Assembly (NCBI GenBank): GCA_022825235.1 | Contig: JAJDYI010000030.1 | Coordinates: 1 to 64,000 of the forward strand | Direction: 5' to 3' | DNA: 64,000 nt | DNA from: Alphaproteobacteria bacterium | Lineage (GTDB): Bacteria > Pseudomonadota > Alphaproteobacteria > TMED109 | Shown here: one piece after another, positions 52,870 to 61,489 of the stretch | Layout: every line of letters starts with the position of its first letter | Numbering within the stretch: position 1 is the first letter of the stretch | Made by a program: the position numbers and the translations under genes | Notes under the pieces: generated by a model | Database searches by the model: none | The model's input: the letters and a program-made list of their open reading frames with translations, nothing else | What the model was told of the DNA's origin: nothing

Positions 52870-54294
52870 ATGCTGACTAGGACGGCAGGCGTGTCCTGCC
52901 TGTGGACGGTCACCCTCGCGGCCGCCCTATTGGCCGGATTCACCGTTTCTGCCGAGGGGTTTCCACCCGAGGACCGGATGGTCGGGGAGCGCGAGCACCC
53001 GAAGATGATCGCGACTTTCGGGGGCGTATATCGGGGCCATCCGGACCTGCACGCCTACATCGGCGAGCTGGGAGCCCGGCTGGTCCGCCAGTCGCGGTAC
53101 GGCGACGAGGAATGGAAATTTACCGTGCTGGATACGCAGGCGGTCAACGCGTTCGCGCTCCCGGGCGGCTACGTGTATCTCACGCGGGGCCTGGTCGCTC
53201 TGGCCCGCAACGAGTCGGACCTGGCCGCCGTGCTGGCCCACGAGATCGCCCACGTGGTCGCTCACCATGGGCGCGCGCGCCACGCGCGCATTGCCTCGGT
53301 CAACGAAGGGCCGAAAGTTGCTGGAAACGATCCCGCCCCCGACGGCTCCCGGAGATCCGCACCGCCGTCCGGTCGGGACGTGATCCTCGCGCGGTACAGC
53401 CATCAGGACGAGTTCGAGGCGGATGCGCTGGCCATCGGTTTCCTGCATGAGGCCGGGCTGGACCCCGCGGCCGTTGTCCGGATGCTCCGGGCGAACGAAG
53501 CGCATTCCGTGCTCGTGGGCAACGACATCGAACTCCACCGCGGGATGCTGTCCTCACACCCCAGTACGCCAGAGCGCATGAGCCGGGCCGTGATTCTCTC
53601 GCGCCGGTTGGCCGCCGATCCGGACCGGGCAGCGGAAGACGGATTCCTTGACCGTATCGAGGGGCTTCACTTCGGCAGCCGGCCCCACTTGGGTCTGTTC
53701 CGGGGCCAGGAGGTCCTGCTGGGAGGAACCGAAATCAGTTTCCGAATGCCCGACGGATTTCACATTCGGCGGGAACCCGGGCGGGTGACTGCGCGGGCCA
53801 TGGACGGAACCCTCATCGTCTATGACGAGATGGTGAACCAGTGGGGGGTGGGGATCGTGAGCTACCTGCCGAGAGGCAGCCGGGAAGTCGAACTGCTCCA
53901 ACTCGACGGGATGCATGCCGCAACCGCGGTCCGCAACCCGGAACGCGGCGGTCATCGGTTCGAGTACCGGACCCTGGTGATCCAGTGCGCCACCGAGCTC
54001 GTGTGCCGCTTCCGCTACATCGTGCCGCTGGCCGTCAGCCTGGCCCGGCGGGCCGACCTTCGAGAGACCGCCCTCAGTTTCCGGCGGTTCGACGAGCGGG
54101 ACCGGCAGGCGGCGCGGCCGCGGGTCGTTCGTGTTGCGACGGTATCGGCCTCGGACACGCTGACCTCGCTGATCGCGCGCATGGATGTGGGCGCCAGCCC
54201 GAAGCAGTGGTTCGAGCTGCTCAACGGCCTGCAGCCGGACGAGATGCCGGCGGTGGGCAGGCGGGTGAAGCTGGTCGTGCGCGCGGACCGGTAA
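52870..54294 (+). CDS. M48-family metalloprotease, secreted, with LysM-like end
   Basis: 474 aa from ATG 52870. The N-terminal 28 residues form a signal peptide (WTVTLAAALLAGFTVSAEG). The M48 zinc site is VLAHEIAHVVAHH (His124, Glu125, His128), with the third ligand Glu in DEFEADALAIGFL. GGYVYLTRGLVALARNESDLAAV is the usual upstream strand/helix. The family is that of BepA/LoiP-like periplasmic chaperone-proteases. After the catalytic part come about 170 residues of unknown fold and a C-terminal segment (SASDTLTSLIARMDVGASPKQWFELLNGLQPDEMPAVGRRVKLV) like the wall-binding-type domain of TPR-less BepA relatives. Its stop overlaps the next start (TAATG). Confidence 0.88.
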   Translation: MLTRTAGVSCLWTVTLAAALLAGFTVSAEGFPPEDRMVGEREHPKMIATFGGVYRGHPDLHAYIGELGARLVRQSRYGDEEWKFTVLDTQAVNAFALPGGYVYLTRGLVALARNESDLAAVLAHEIAHVVAHHGRARHARIASVNEGPKVAGNDPAPDGSRRSAPPSGRDVILARYSHQDEFEADALAIGFLHEAGLDPAAVVRMLRANEAHSVLVGNDIELHRGMLSSHPSTPERMSRAVILSRRLAADPDRAAEDGFLDRIEGLHFGSRPHLGLFRGQEVLLGGTEISFRMPDGFHIRREPGRVTARAMDGTLIVYDEMVNQWGVGIVSYLPRGSREVELLQLDGMHAATAVRNPERGGHRFEYRTLVIQCATELVCRFRYIVPLAVSLARRADLRETALSFRRFDERDRQAARPRVVRVATVSASDTLTSLIARMDVGASPKQWFELLNGLQPDEMPAVGRRVKLVVRADR

Positions 54295-55793
54295 TGCGCG
54301 TAGCCGTCGCCGGTTTCGTCCACGAGACCAACACGTTCTCGCAGCACCCGGCGACGATGGAACGGTTCGCCGAGGCTGACGGATGGCCGCCGCTGGTCAC
54401 CGGCAGCGAGTTGCCGCAGGCGCTTGCCGGCAGCAATCTCCCCGCCGCCGGATTCCTCGAAGCAGCACGGCTCGACGGCGCCGAGGTGCTGCCGTTGCTG
54501 TGGTGCTCGGCGGTCCCGTCCGGACCGGTGACGCGCGATGCCCATGAGACCGTGCTGGGGCGGATACTGGAAGGCCTGCGGGCCGCCGGGCCGGTCGATG
54601 CCGTGTACCTCGACCTCCACGGGGCGATGGTGGCGGAGCACGAACGGGATGGCGATGGCGCAGTCCTGGCGGCCGTGCGGGCCGGGGTGGAGGCATCGAC
54701 GGCAGTGGTCGCAAGCCTGGATTTCCACGCTAACGTCAGCGACGCGATGCTGGACGCGAGCGATGCGCTCGTCGCGTTCCGCACCTATCCGCATGTCGAC
54801 ATGGCGGCGACCGGCCGACGGACCTATGCGGCGCTCAAGGCCGTCCTGCCCGGGATCCGTGACGGTCGCCGACCGGCCAGGGCGCTGGGACGGAGCCCGT
54901 TCCTCGTCCCGCTCGTCTGCCAGTCGACGGACGCCGAGCCTGGCCGGCGGCTGTACGGCGGACTGGGCGAAGCCGATGACGGGTCGGTGTTCACGACGTC
55001 GCTGACGATGGGGTTTCCGCCGGCGGACGCGTGGGAAACGGGGCCGAGCGTCCTGAGCTATGCCGCCACGGAGCCGGCGGCGCGCGCGGCGGTGGCAGCA
55101 ATCTTGGGGCAGCTGGCGGCGGCCGAAGCGGAGTTCGCGGTTCCCCTGCACGCGCCGGGGCCCGCCATTGCGGAAGCGCTCCGCATGGCGGACGCGTTAG
55201 GCGGCCTCGTCGTGATCGCCGACACCCGCGACAATCCCGGTGCCGGCGGGGCGGGGGATACCACCGGCCTGCTGGCGGCGGCAGTCGGGAGCGGTGCGGA
55301 GGGCGTGGCGATCGGCGTGCTGGCGGATCCGGAGACGGCCGCGGAGGCCATGCAGGCGGGCGTGGGCGCCGAGATCACCGTGTCGCTCGGCGGACGGAGC
55401 GATGGGGAGCCCTATGTCGGCCCGGCCCGCGTGACCGCCCTGGGGGACGGCCGCTTCACCGCGACCGGCCCAATGTTCGGCGGATCGCACATGGACCTCG
55501 GGCCGATGGCCGCGCTCCGCTGCGGTCGCGTCGCCGTGGCGGTCGCGTCGCGGCGGATGCAGGCGGCCGACCGGTCGATGTTCCGCCACGTGGGGATCGA
55601 GCCTGACACGCAGCGGGTCGTCGTCGTGAAGAGCTCGGTGCACTTCCGCGCCGATTTCGCGCACGCCCGGGCGGTCGTGGTCGCGGATGCCCCTGGGCTC
55701 AATCCCGTGGACCACGAGACGCTCGACTACCGGCACCTGCGCGCGAACGTGCGCCGCATGCCGAGGCTGCGGGCGGTGGGAGCGTGCATCTGA
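54294..55793 (+). CDS. M81-family (MlrC-like) metallopeptidase
   Basis: 499 aa. The opening MRVAVAGFVHETNTFS is the signature of MlrC-type proteins. DAVYLDLHGAMVAE and VVASLDFHANVSD carry the Asp/His pairs proposed as zinc ligands, YPHVDMAATGRR follows, and the C-terminal half has DNPGAGGAGDTT and the barrel domain (VTALGDGRFTATGPMFGG). MlrC finishes breakdown of the cyclic peptide microcystin; most other members act on unknown amide substrates. The start overlaps the M48 stop by one base and the stop overlaps the next start (TGATG), so three genes form one translationally coupled unit. Confidence 0.9.
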   Translation: MRVAVAGFVHETNTFSQHPATMERFAEADGWPPLVTGSELPQALAGSNLPAAGFLEAARLDGAEVLPLLWCSAVPSGPVTRDAHETVLGRILEGLRAAGPVDAVYLDLHGAMVAEHERDGDGAVLAAVRAGVEASTAVVASLDFHANVSDAMLDASDALVAFRTYPHVDMAATGRRTYAALKAVLPGIRDGRRPARALGRSPFLVPLVCQSTDAEPGRRLYGGLGEADDGSVFTTSLTMGFPPADAWETGPSVLSYAATEPAARAAVAAILGQLAAAEAEFAVPLHAPGPAIAEALRMADALGGLVVIADTRDNPGAGGAGDTTGLLAAAVGSGAEGVAIGVLADPETAAEAMQAGVGAEITVSLGGRSDGEPYVGPARVTALGDGRFTATGPMFGGSHMDLGPMAALRCGRVAVAVASRRMQAADRSMFRHVGIEPDTQRVVVVKSSVHFRADFAHARAVVVADAPGLNPVDHETLDYRHLRANVRRMPRLRAVGACI

Positions 55794-57523
55794 TGGACGC
55801 GGCGCTGGACTCCCGTGTCCCGGCCGCCGGGCAGGCGAGCGTGCAGGGGCTGGGCCAGCCCCCGCTGCTCGACGACACCGTCTCCGAGACGCTCGCCCGG
55901 GGGGCCCGGAAGTGGCCCGAGCGTGAATTCGCGGTCTTTTCCGAGACCGGCCGGAGATGGACCTACCGCGGGTTCACGGCCGCGGTCGACCGGCTGGCGA
56001 CCGGGTTGCTGGAACTAGGCCTCCGCCCGGGCGACCGGATCGGCATCTGGTCGCCCAACCGTCCCGAGTGGCTGCTGGTCCAGTTCGCGAGCGCCCGCGC
56101 CGGGCTGATCCTGGTCACTGTCAATCCGTCCTACCAGGCCGACGAGCTGCGCCACGCGCTCAATTTGGTCGGCATGCGCGCGCTGGTGCTGGCGCGGCGG
56201 CATCGGGATACCGACTTCATCGGCATCCTGCGTTCGCTGGCGCCCGAGCTAGGCCATGATCAGGATGCGCGCCCTCGCGCCGCGGCACTCCCCGAGCTCG
56301 AATTCATGATCCACATGGGAGAGGGGGCCGAGGCCGGGATGATCCGCTTCGCCGACGTGGCAGCCGCGCGCCCGGACGCCATGCGTCTCGCCCGGGTCGC
56401 GTCCCGGCAGTCACCGTCCGACGCCATCAACATCCAGTTCACGAGCGGCACGACTGGCCGGCCCAAGGGGGCGACCCTCAGCCATCACAACATCGTCAAC
56501 AACGCCCGCCAGACCGCCGCGGTGCTGGACCTCGGACCCGAAGACCGGATCTGCGTGCCGGTGCCGCTCTACCACTGTTTCGGCATGGTGATGGGGAGCC
56601 TCGCGGCTGCCACGGTCGGATCCTGCGCGGTGATTCCGGGCGAGCGCTTCGATGCGGCCGCCGCGCTGGAGGCGGCGGAGCGGGAGCGCTGCACGGCGCT
56701 GTACGGGGTGCCCACCATGTACGTCGCCATGCTGGACGAGCCGTCGCTGCCCCGCCGCGACCTTGCGCGCCTGCGCACCGGGATCATGGCGGGCGCGCCG
56801 TGTCCCGCCGAACTCATGCGGCGCCTCATCGATGAACTGCACATGCCGGAGGTCACGATCTGCTTCGGGATGACCGAGACCAGTCCGGTGACGTTCCAGA
56901 CATCGCGGAGCGACCCGCCGGACCGACGGGTCGGCACCATCGGCCGGGTGCATCCGCACGTCGAGGCCAAGGTGGTCGATGGCGAGGGAAACACGCTCGC
57001 GTGCGGGGACGTGGGCGAGGTCCTGATCCGGGGGTACGTCGTCATGAAAGGCTACTGGGACGATCCGGCGGCGACCGCAGCGGCGATCGACGGCGACGGC
57101 TGGATGCACACCGGGGACCTCGGGATCATCGACGGGGAGGGGTACGGGCAGATCGTGGGCCGTGCCAGCGACATGGTGATCCGGGGCGGCGAGAACATCT
57201 ACCCGCGCGAGATCGAGGACTTCCTGCACCGCCACGAAGGCGTCCGCGACGTCCAGGTCTTCGGAGTCCCGGACCCCAAGTACGGGGAGGAGGTGTGCGC
57301 CTGGATCATTCCGCACGACGGACACGTGCTCGACGGGGCCACGCTTAGGACGTTCTGCGAGGGCGCGATCGCGCGGTACAAGATTCCCCGGATCTGGCGA
57401 TTCGTCGAGTCGTTTCCACTGACCGTGACCGGCAAGGCTCGCAAGCTCGTCATGCGGCGGACGATGGCGCGTGAACTGGCGGGAGAGGTCCCCGGCGCGT
57501 CCGGGCGACGGCATCGGGAATAG
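55793..57523 (+). CDS. Acyl-CoA synthetase (AMP-forming), fatty-acid-type
   Basis: 576 aa from ATG 55793 (GTG 55784 possible). An ANL-superfamily adenylating enzyme: P-loop FTSGTTGRPKGA, NPSYQADELRHALN, LYHCFGMVMGSLAA, core FGMTETSP, GWMHTGDLGIIDGEGYGQIVGRASDMVIRGGENIYPREIE, and the catalytic Lys in VTGKARKLVMR. The overall match is to medium/long-chain fatty acyl-CoA synthetases of the FadD3/AcsM2-like group. It converts a carboxylic acid, CoA and ATP to acyl-CoA, AMP and PPi. Coupling to M48 and M81 genes hints that the acid is released by amide hydrolysis, which is inference. Confidence 0.92.
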   Translation: MDAALDSRVPAAGQASVQGLGQPPLLDDTVSETLARGARKWPEREFAVFSETGRRWTYRGFTAAVDRLATGLLELGLRPGDRIGIWSPNRPEWLLVQFASARAGLILVTVNPSYQADELRHALNLVGMRALVLARRHRDTDFIGILRSLAPELGHDQDARPRAAALPELEFMIHMGEGAEAGMIRFADVAAARPDAMRLARVASRQSPSDAINIQFTSGTTGRPKGATLSHHNIVNNARQTAAVLDLGPEDRICVPVPLYHCFGMVMGSLAAATVGSCAVIPGERFDAAAALEAAERERCTALYGVPTMYVAMLDEPSLPRRDLARLRTGIMAGAPCPAELMRRLIDELHMPEVTICFGMTETSPVTFQTSRSDPPDRRVGTIGRVHPHVEAKVVDGEGNTLACGDVGEVLIRGYVVMKGYWDDPAATAAAIDGDGWMHTGDLGIIDGEGYGQIVGRASDMVIRGGENIYPREIEDFLHRHEGVRDVQVFGVPDPKYGEEVCAWIIPHDGHVLDGATLRTFCEGAIARYKIPRIWRFVESFPLTVTGKARKLVMRRTMARELAGEVPGASGRRHRE

Positions 57524-57650
57524 GGCATTCGCCCTCGACCGGAAATGCCGGGCCGCCCGCGGAGCCGCCGCCAATGTCGATGTCCTGCCCGGCCCTCGCG
57601 CGCCTTCGCCATCCAGATGAGTTACAACGCTCTTGGGAATTGCGGAGCTC

Positions 57651-57676
57651 CTTGACCGGCGGCTGGCCGGGTCAAG
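57651..57676. repeat. Hairpin adjoining the 22-bp array
   Basis: CTTGACCGGC (57651-57660) pairs with GCCGGGTCAAG (57666-57676) across 5 nt, with one bulged G. It directly precedes the repeat array. Confidence 0.4.
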
Positions 57677-57678
57677 TG

Positions 57679-57752
57679 CTTTCAATCGGCCGCTTGCATG
57701 CTTTCAATTGGTCGGACGATCACTTTCAATCAGACGAGCATTGACTTTCAAT
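57679..57752. repeat. Four CTTTCAAT motifs at exact 22-bp spacing
   Basis: CTTTCAAT starts at 57679, 57701, 57723 and 57745. The following bases alternate between CGG/TGG/CAG/TGG, and the spacers are otherwise different. A spacing of two helical turns puts all sites on one face of the DNA. Iterated TTGAAAG motifs of this kind occur at ends of some IS21-family elements, so this may be a transposase-binding end left behind. A regulator array is the alternative. Confidence 0.65.
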
Positions 57753-57844
57753 TGGCCGGGCTTCCTCCGCGTCTGTGACGCCCAGCGGTGCGCGACCTGC
57801 GCTTCCGGCAAGGGTAAAGAGCGGCATTCGTCAGACTGAAAAAT

Positions 57845-57870
57845 GTCAATACACTGTAGTAACAGTTGAC
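57845..57870. promoter_or_regulatory. Inverted repeat before the RHH/nucleotidyltransferase pair
   Basis: GTCAA (57845-57849) and TTGAC (57866-57870), with partial further pairing (ACTGT/ACAGT) inside. It lies 14 bp before the start codon in an AT-rich leader, where an RHH antitoxin would bind. Confidence 0.4.
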
Positions 57871-57884
57871 GGAAAGATGTCAGG

Positions 57885-58385
57885 GTGACTCACGTGAGCA
57901 AGACCCATCAACTGCAGATCCGGATCAGCGCGGAGGACAAGGCGCGGATCAGCGCACGGGCGGCACGCGCAGGAATGGATGTATCCAAGTGGGTCCTGCA
58001 GCAGGCGCTTCCACCTGCCGAGCGGAAATTCCAGGCGCTTTGCCTGGAGTTGGCGACGCGCCCTGATGCGCGATCTTTCATGATTGCGGAATTTCAGGAC
58101 TGGTTCACCAGGCTGACCGCAAGCGAGTACATGCGAGCGGTCCGCCACGCGCCGGAAGCCCGGCTCGCCCCGTTCGAGGCAAACTACCTGGCGGCGATGG
58201 TCGAGCAGGCGGCTGCGATCCACGGGATCAGCCCGCCGCGCTGGACAGGAGCCGTCAAGGCGCTGGATACGCCTTGGTTCGCTTCGTCCCTGAAGAGCCT
58301 GCGGCTGTGGCTCCTGACTCAATCCCCGCCTCCGTTCCGGCGCCGGAATCTGTTCATCGACAGCGGCGTTGGGCAGAGGGTCTAG
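57885..58385 (+). CDS. RHH-type antitoxin-like protein with C-terminal extension
   Basis: 166 aa from GTG 57885, or 163 aa from GTG 57894. The first 45 residues (HQLQIRISAEDKARISARAARAGMDVSKWVLQQALP) have the beta strand and two helices of a ribbon-helix-helix/DUF1778-like DNA-binding domain. The next 115 residues are helical and include LTASEYMRAVRHAPEARLAPFEANYLAAMVEQAA, likely the toxin-binding part. The stop overlaps the start of the nucleotidyltransferase gene by one base (TAGTG). By position and fold I infer it neutralises and represses that partner. Confidence 0.68.
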   Translation: MTHVSKTHQLQIRISAEDKARISARAARAGMDVSKWVLQQALPPAERKFQALCLELATRPDARSFMIAEFQDWFTRLTASEYMRAVRHAPEARLAPFEANYLAAMVEQAAAIHGISPPRWTGAVKALDTPWFASSLKSLRLWLLTQSPPPFRRRNLFIDSGVGQRV

Positions 58386-58909
58386 TGGAATACTCCAAGC
58401 GGGATATCGAACTCTTATTCAATCGCTTAAACGATGAACTTGCGCGCCGGTCGATCACCGGGGAAGTGTACGTGGTGGGCGGTGCCGTCATGTGCCTCGT
58501 ATTCGATGCGCGCGCTTCGACCCGGAACATCGATGCATTCTTCCACCCCTCGGGGGAGGTACGCGCGGCCGCCCAGGTGGTCGCCACCGCCGCTGGGCTT
58601 CCAGGCGACTGGCTGAACGATGCGGTCAAGGCGTACTTGAGCGACCATGAAGACTTCCTGTCGTACCTCGAACTGACCAACCTGCGCGTGTTGACCGCAA
58701 GTCCGGAGTACCTGCTCGCGATGAAGTGCCTTGCCCTGCGCCTCGGCGAGGGATTTCACGACGAGGATGACGTGCGCTTCCTCCTGCGCTTCCTCAACCT
58801 CACCGATTATCGGAAGGCGCTCGAGGTCGTTACCCGCTACTACCCACGGGAACGGTTCCCGCAAAAGACACTGTACGCGCTGGAGGAACTGCTCGAGCCC
58901 CGGAATTGA
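58385..58909 (+). CDS. DUF6036-type nucleotidyltransferase, probable toxin partner
   Basis: 174 aa from GTG 58385. Residues 20-60 (EVYVVGGAVMCLVFDARASTRNIDAFF) carry the nucleotidyltransferase pattern VGG(A/S)...R.T.DiD; here the first catalytic position of T.DiD is Asn (TRNID), so one metal-binding Asp is replaced while the second is kept. The rest (LTNLRVLTASPEYLLAMKCLALRL..DEDDVRFLLRFLNL) is the helical domain of DUF6036 proteins. Related minimal nucleotidyltransferases act as TA toxins by modifying tRNA or protein. The Asn may weaken or abolish activity, or be normal for this subfamily. Confidence 0.72.
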   Translation: MEYSKRDIELLFNRLNDELARRSITGEVYVVGGAVMCLVFDARASTRNIDAFFHPSGEVRAAAQVVATAAGLPGDWLNDAVKAYLSDHEDFLSYLELTNLRVLTASPEYLLAMKCLALRLGEGFHDEDDVRFLLRFLNLTDYRKALEVVTRYYPRERFPQKTLYALEELLEPRN

Positions 58910-59092
58910 CGCTGGGGCGCAGGACTGTGCGGGTACACCCTCTACGGTCGCCCAGAAGGCCGTGCGCACCCGCGGGCATTCCGGTACGGATTTTCCCTTC
59001 GCCAGGATCGATCCGAGCTCCGCGACGACAGGATCCAGTCCTCCCGCCGGCTGGCCGCCAGCCAGTCGGCACCCTGAGCGAGGTGCGCAGGC

Positions 59093-59773
59093 CTAGCCGA
59101 CGTGATCCGGGGCCATCTCGGCGGGTACAACTTCGCCACGTTCGATCAGAAAGGTAGTGTCCGCCAGTCCAGCGAGCAGGGCTGGATTGGATTCGGTGAT
59201 CACGAGCGAGAGTTCGCGTTCGCGCTCCCGTAGTCTTCGGAGGGCGTCTCCGTAGCGACGCGCCAGGGCGGGGGCCAGTCCTTGGAACGGCTCATCCAGG
59301 AGCACCAGCCGGGTCCCGATCATCAATGCCCTGCCAAGGGCTACCATCTTGCCCTGTCCGCCGCTTACCGAGCCTGCGGGCCGGCGCCGGAGCTCCTTCA
59401 GTTCCGGCACCGTCTCGTACACGCGCTCGAGCTTCCGAGCCGCGTCCGCGTTGCGCGTTCGGGCCACCCGGTCGGGGAGCAGGATGTTTTCCTCGACGCT
59501 GAACGCTGAGAAGAGACGCCGGTCCTCGGGGGCGTAGCCGATGCCGAGCGCCGGCCGGCGGTGCGGCGGTACCGCGTCGAGGTCCGTCCCCGCGAACGTG
59601 ATGGTGCCGCTGGACCTCGCCGCGAGTCCCATGACGGTCCGCAGCGTCGTGGTCTTGCCGGCCCCGTTCCGGCCGACGAGCGCCACGGTCGCGCCCGGGC
59701 TGACGTCGAGCGTGACGTCCCGCAGGACGTGCATTGCACCGATCCGCACGTTGACGCGTTCGAGCGCGAGCAT
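59093..59773 (-). CDS. livF: Branched-chain amino acid-type ABC transporter ATPase, LivF-like
   Basis: 226 aa, last gene of a five-gene importer operon, 3 nt after livG-like. Walker A VGRNGAGKTTT, Q-loop region GIGYAPEDRRLFSAFSVEENIL (the LivF/UrtE 'P..r.iF..ltV.eNL' pattern), ABC signature SVSGGQGKMVALGRALM, Walker B LVLLDEPFQGLAP, and the His-switch position occupied by Glu-Ser (VITESN, where many have EQN). Size is typical. Works with LivG to drive uptake; the real substrate may be an amide, urea or amino acid. Confidence 0.9.
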   Translation of the reverse strand: MLALERVNVRIGAMHVLRDVTLDVSPGATVALVGRNGAGKTTTLRTVMGLAARSSGTITFAGTDLDAVPPHRRPALGIGYAPEDRRLFSAFSVEENILLPDRVARTRNADAARKLERVYETVPELKELRRRPAGSVSGGQGKMVALGRALMIGTRLVLLDEPFQGLAPALARRYGDALRRLRERERELSLVITESNPALLAGLADTTFLIERGEVVPAEMAPDHVG

Positions 59774-59776
59774 CCG

Positions 59777-60520
59777 TCAGACCCCGATGACGTCGCGCAT
59801 CACGGCCGGGTCGGTCAGCACCTGGTCCGGCGGGCCGACCGACTGGATCCGGCCGGAACTCCAGACCGCCACGCGGTCGGCGTACCGCTCCACCATCTCC
59901 ATGTCGTGTTCCACGAAGACGGAGGTGACGCCCTGCACGGCGAGCGCATTCACCAGGAGATCCATGATCCGGAACTTCTCCAGCGAGCTGACCCCGCTCG
60001 TGGGCTCATCCATCAGCAGCAGCTGCGGCCGCAGGGCGAGCGCCACCGCGATGTCGATCAGCTTGCGGGTGCCTTCGGGAAGCTCATCGACCATGCTCGC
60101 GGCGTATTCGGCCAGCCCGAAGAGCTCCAGCAGCGCCACCATCTCGTCGCGTTCGGGCCGCTCGCGAAGCGGCCGGAACGGATTCCACGCCCGCTCCCGG
60201 GCGGCGGCAGCCAGCAGCAGGTTGTCGATGACGCACTGCTCGTGGAACAGCTGCGGGGACTGGAACGCCCGGGCGATGCCCATCCGCGTGATCGTGCGCG
60301 GCGCCAGTGCCGTGATGTCGTGTCCCCGGAACCGGACGCTCCCGGCGGCGGGCGTGAGGTAGCCGGTGCAGATGTTGAGAAACGTCGTCTTTCCGGCGCC
60401 GTTGGGCCCGATGATCGCGAGCCGTTCCCCGTCGCGCACGTCGAGGTCGATGCCGTCGGCCGCCTGCACGCCGCCGAAGCTGATGCAGAGGTTCCGGGCC
60501 TCGAGCAGGGTGGCGCTCAC
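59777..60520 (-). CDS. livG: Branched-chain amino acid-type ABC transporter ATPase, LivG-like
   Basis: 247 aa from GTG 60520, whose GTGA overlaps the stop of the permease gene. Walker A IGPNGAGKTTFLN, Q-loop GIARAFQSPQLFHEQCVIDNLL, signature ELPEGTRKLIDIAVALA (LPEG instead of LSGG, with the typical LivG-type 'G..r.leiA.alA'), Walker B LLLMDEPTSGVSS and a His in FVEHDMEMVERYAD. The DEPTSGV wording with Ser for Ala/Gly is a small deviation. Cytoplasmic face of the importer. Confidence 0.9.
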   Translation of the reverse strand: MSATLLEARNLCISFGGVQAADGIDLDVRDGERLAIIGPNGAGKTTFLNICTGYLTPAAGSVRFRGHDITALAPRTITRMGIARAFQSPQLFHEQCVIDNLLLAAAARERAWNPFRPLRERPERDEMVALLELFGLAEYAASMVDELPEGTRKLIDIAVALALRPQLLLMDEPTSGVSSLEKFRIMDLLVNALAVQGVTSVFVEHDMEMVERYADRVAVWSSGRIQSVGPPDQVLTDPAVMRDVIGV

Positions 60521-61488
60521 CGCTTCCGCCCCCGCTCGCGGCCGGGTCTGCCCGGGGCCGCCACGGCGACGAGATCCTGGTACAGGCCGACGAAGCCCCG
60601 GGAAGCGAAGAGGATGATGCCCAGCAGGACGAACCCGAGGATCATCTGCCATACGTCGGCCGCCATCGCGGCGGCGTAGAACCGCACCAGTTCGTACACC
60701 AGCGCACCGGCAAACGCTCCCAGCACGTTGCCGGCGCCGCCGAGGATGGCGATGAAGACGAACTCGCCCGAGCGGATCCAGTACCCGAGATCCGGAGTGA
60801 CGACCCCCTGGTTCACGGCGATGACGGTGCCGCCGAGCCCGGCCAGCGCCGCCGAGAGGACGTAGGCGATCAGCAGGACCCGCCGCGCCGAGATGCCCAG
60901 GTACTCGAGCCGCGTCTCGTTGGTCCGGATCGCGCTCAGCGCCTCGCCGAGCGGCGAGCGCAGGAAGCGGTGCACGCACCAGCAGGCCGCTCCAGCGAGG
61001 ACCAGGGACGTGTAGAAGAGGGCGGTCTCGAATGCTGTCCGTGCGAGCTCGAACCCGAAGTAGGTGGGCCGGCCGACCGCCATCCCGTCGCTCCCGCCCG
61101 TGACGTGGAACATCTTCTCGAGTAGGGCGTAGAGCACCATGGAGAAGGCGAGGTTGAGCATCCCGAAGAAGATGTAGCGGTAGCGCACCACGAACAGGCC
61201 GATGACGGCGCCCATCGCGCCCGAGCAGACCGTGCCGGCCAGCAGCAGGACGGCCAGATCCATGCCGCCAAAACCCTGCATGAGGAACGCGGCGCTGTAC
61301 GCGCTCGCCGCGAAGAACATCGCGTGTCCGAACGAGACCTGCCCGGCGCGCAGCAGGACCACGACCCCGAGGACCGCGAGCCCCTTCGCGAGCGCCACCG
61401 TCAGGATGATCTTCAGCCACGGCACCGCCAGCGGCAGCAGCGCCACCGCCAGCACCAGGACGGCCGGCAGGAACCGTACGAGCCGCAC
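60517..61488 (-). CDS. livM: Branched-chain amino acid-type ABC transporter permease, LivM-like
   Basis: 323 aa from GTG 61488, one base after the LivH stop. About ten hydrophobic segments. RAGQVSFGHAMFFAASAYSAAFLM is the LivM N-terminal signature ('GqlSlGha.F...GAY'), and RSPLGEALSAIRTNETRLEYLGISARRVLLIAYVLSAALAGLGG is the coupling loop that docks on the ATPases. The C-terminus is short and basic. Inner-membrane partner of LivH. Confidence 0.92.
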   Translation of the reverse strand: MRLVRFLPAVLVLAVALLPLAVPWLKIILTVALAKGLAVLGVVVLLRAGQVSFGHAMFFAASAYSAAFLMQGFGGMDLAVLLLAGTVCSGAMGAVIGLFVVRYRYIFFGMLNLAFSMVLYALLEKMFHVTGGSDGMAVGRPTYFGFELARTAFETALFYTSLVLAGAACWCVHRFLRSPLGEALSAIRTNETRLEYLGISARRVLLIAYVLSAALAGLGGTVIAVNQGVVTPDLGYWIRSGEFVFIAILGGAGNVLGAFAGALVYELVRFYAAAMAADVWQMILGFVLLGIILFASRGFVGLYQDLVAVAAPGRPGRERGRKR

Positions 61489-61489
61489 G

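Larger units (their letters stand above)
57524..57884. other. Intergenic region with repeat array and TA leader
   Basis: 361 bp. Holds the hairpin, the 22-bp-period array and the inverted repeat listed next; otherwise nothing coding. Confidence 0.5.

Noticed and set aside
57651-57752. CRISPR array
   Set aside because: The repeated core is only 8 bp with 14-bp intervals. CRISPR repeats and spacers are much longer, and no cas genes are present.
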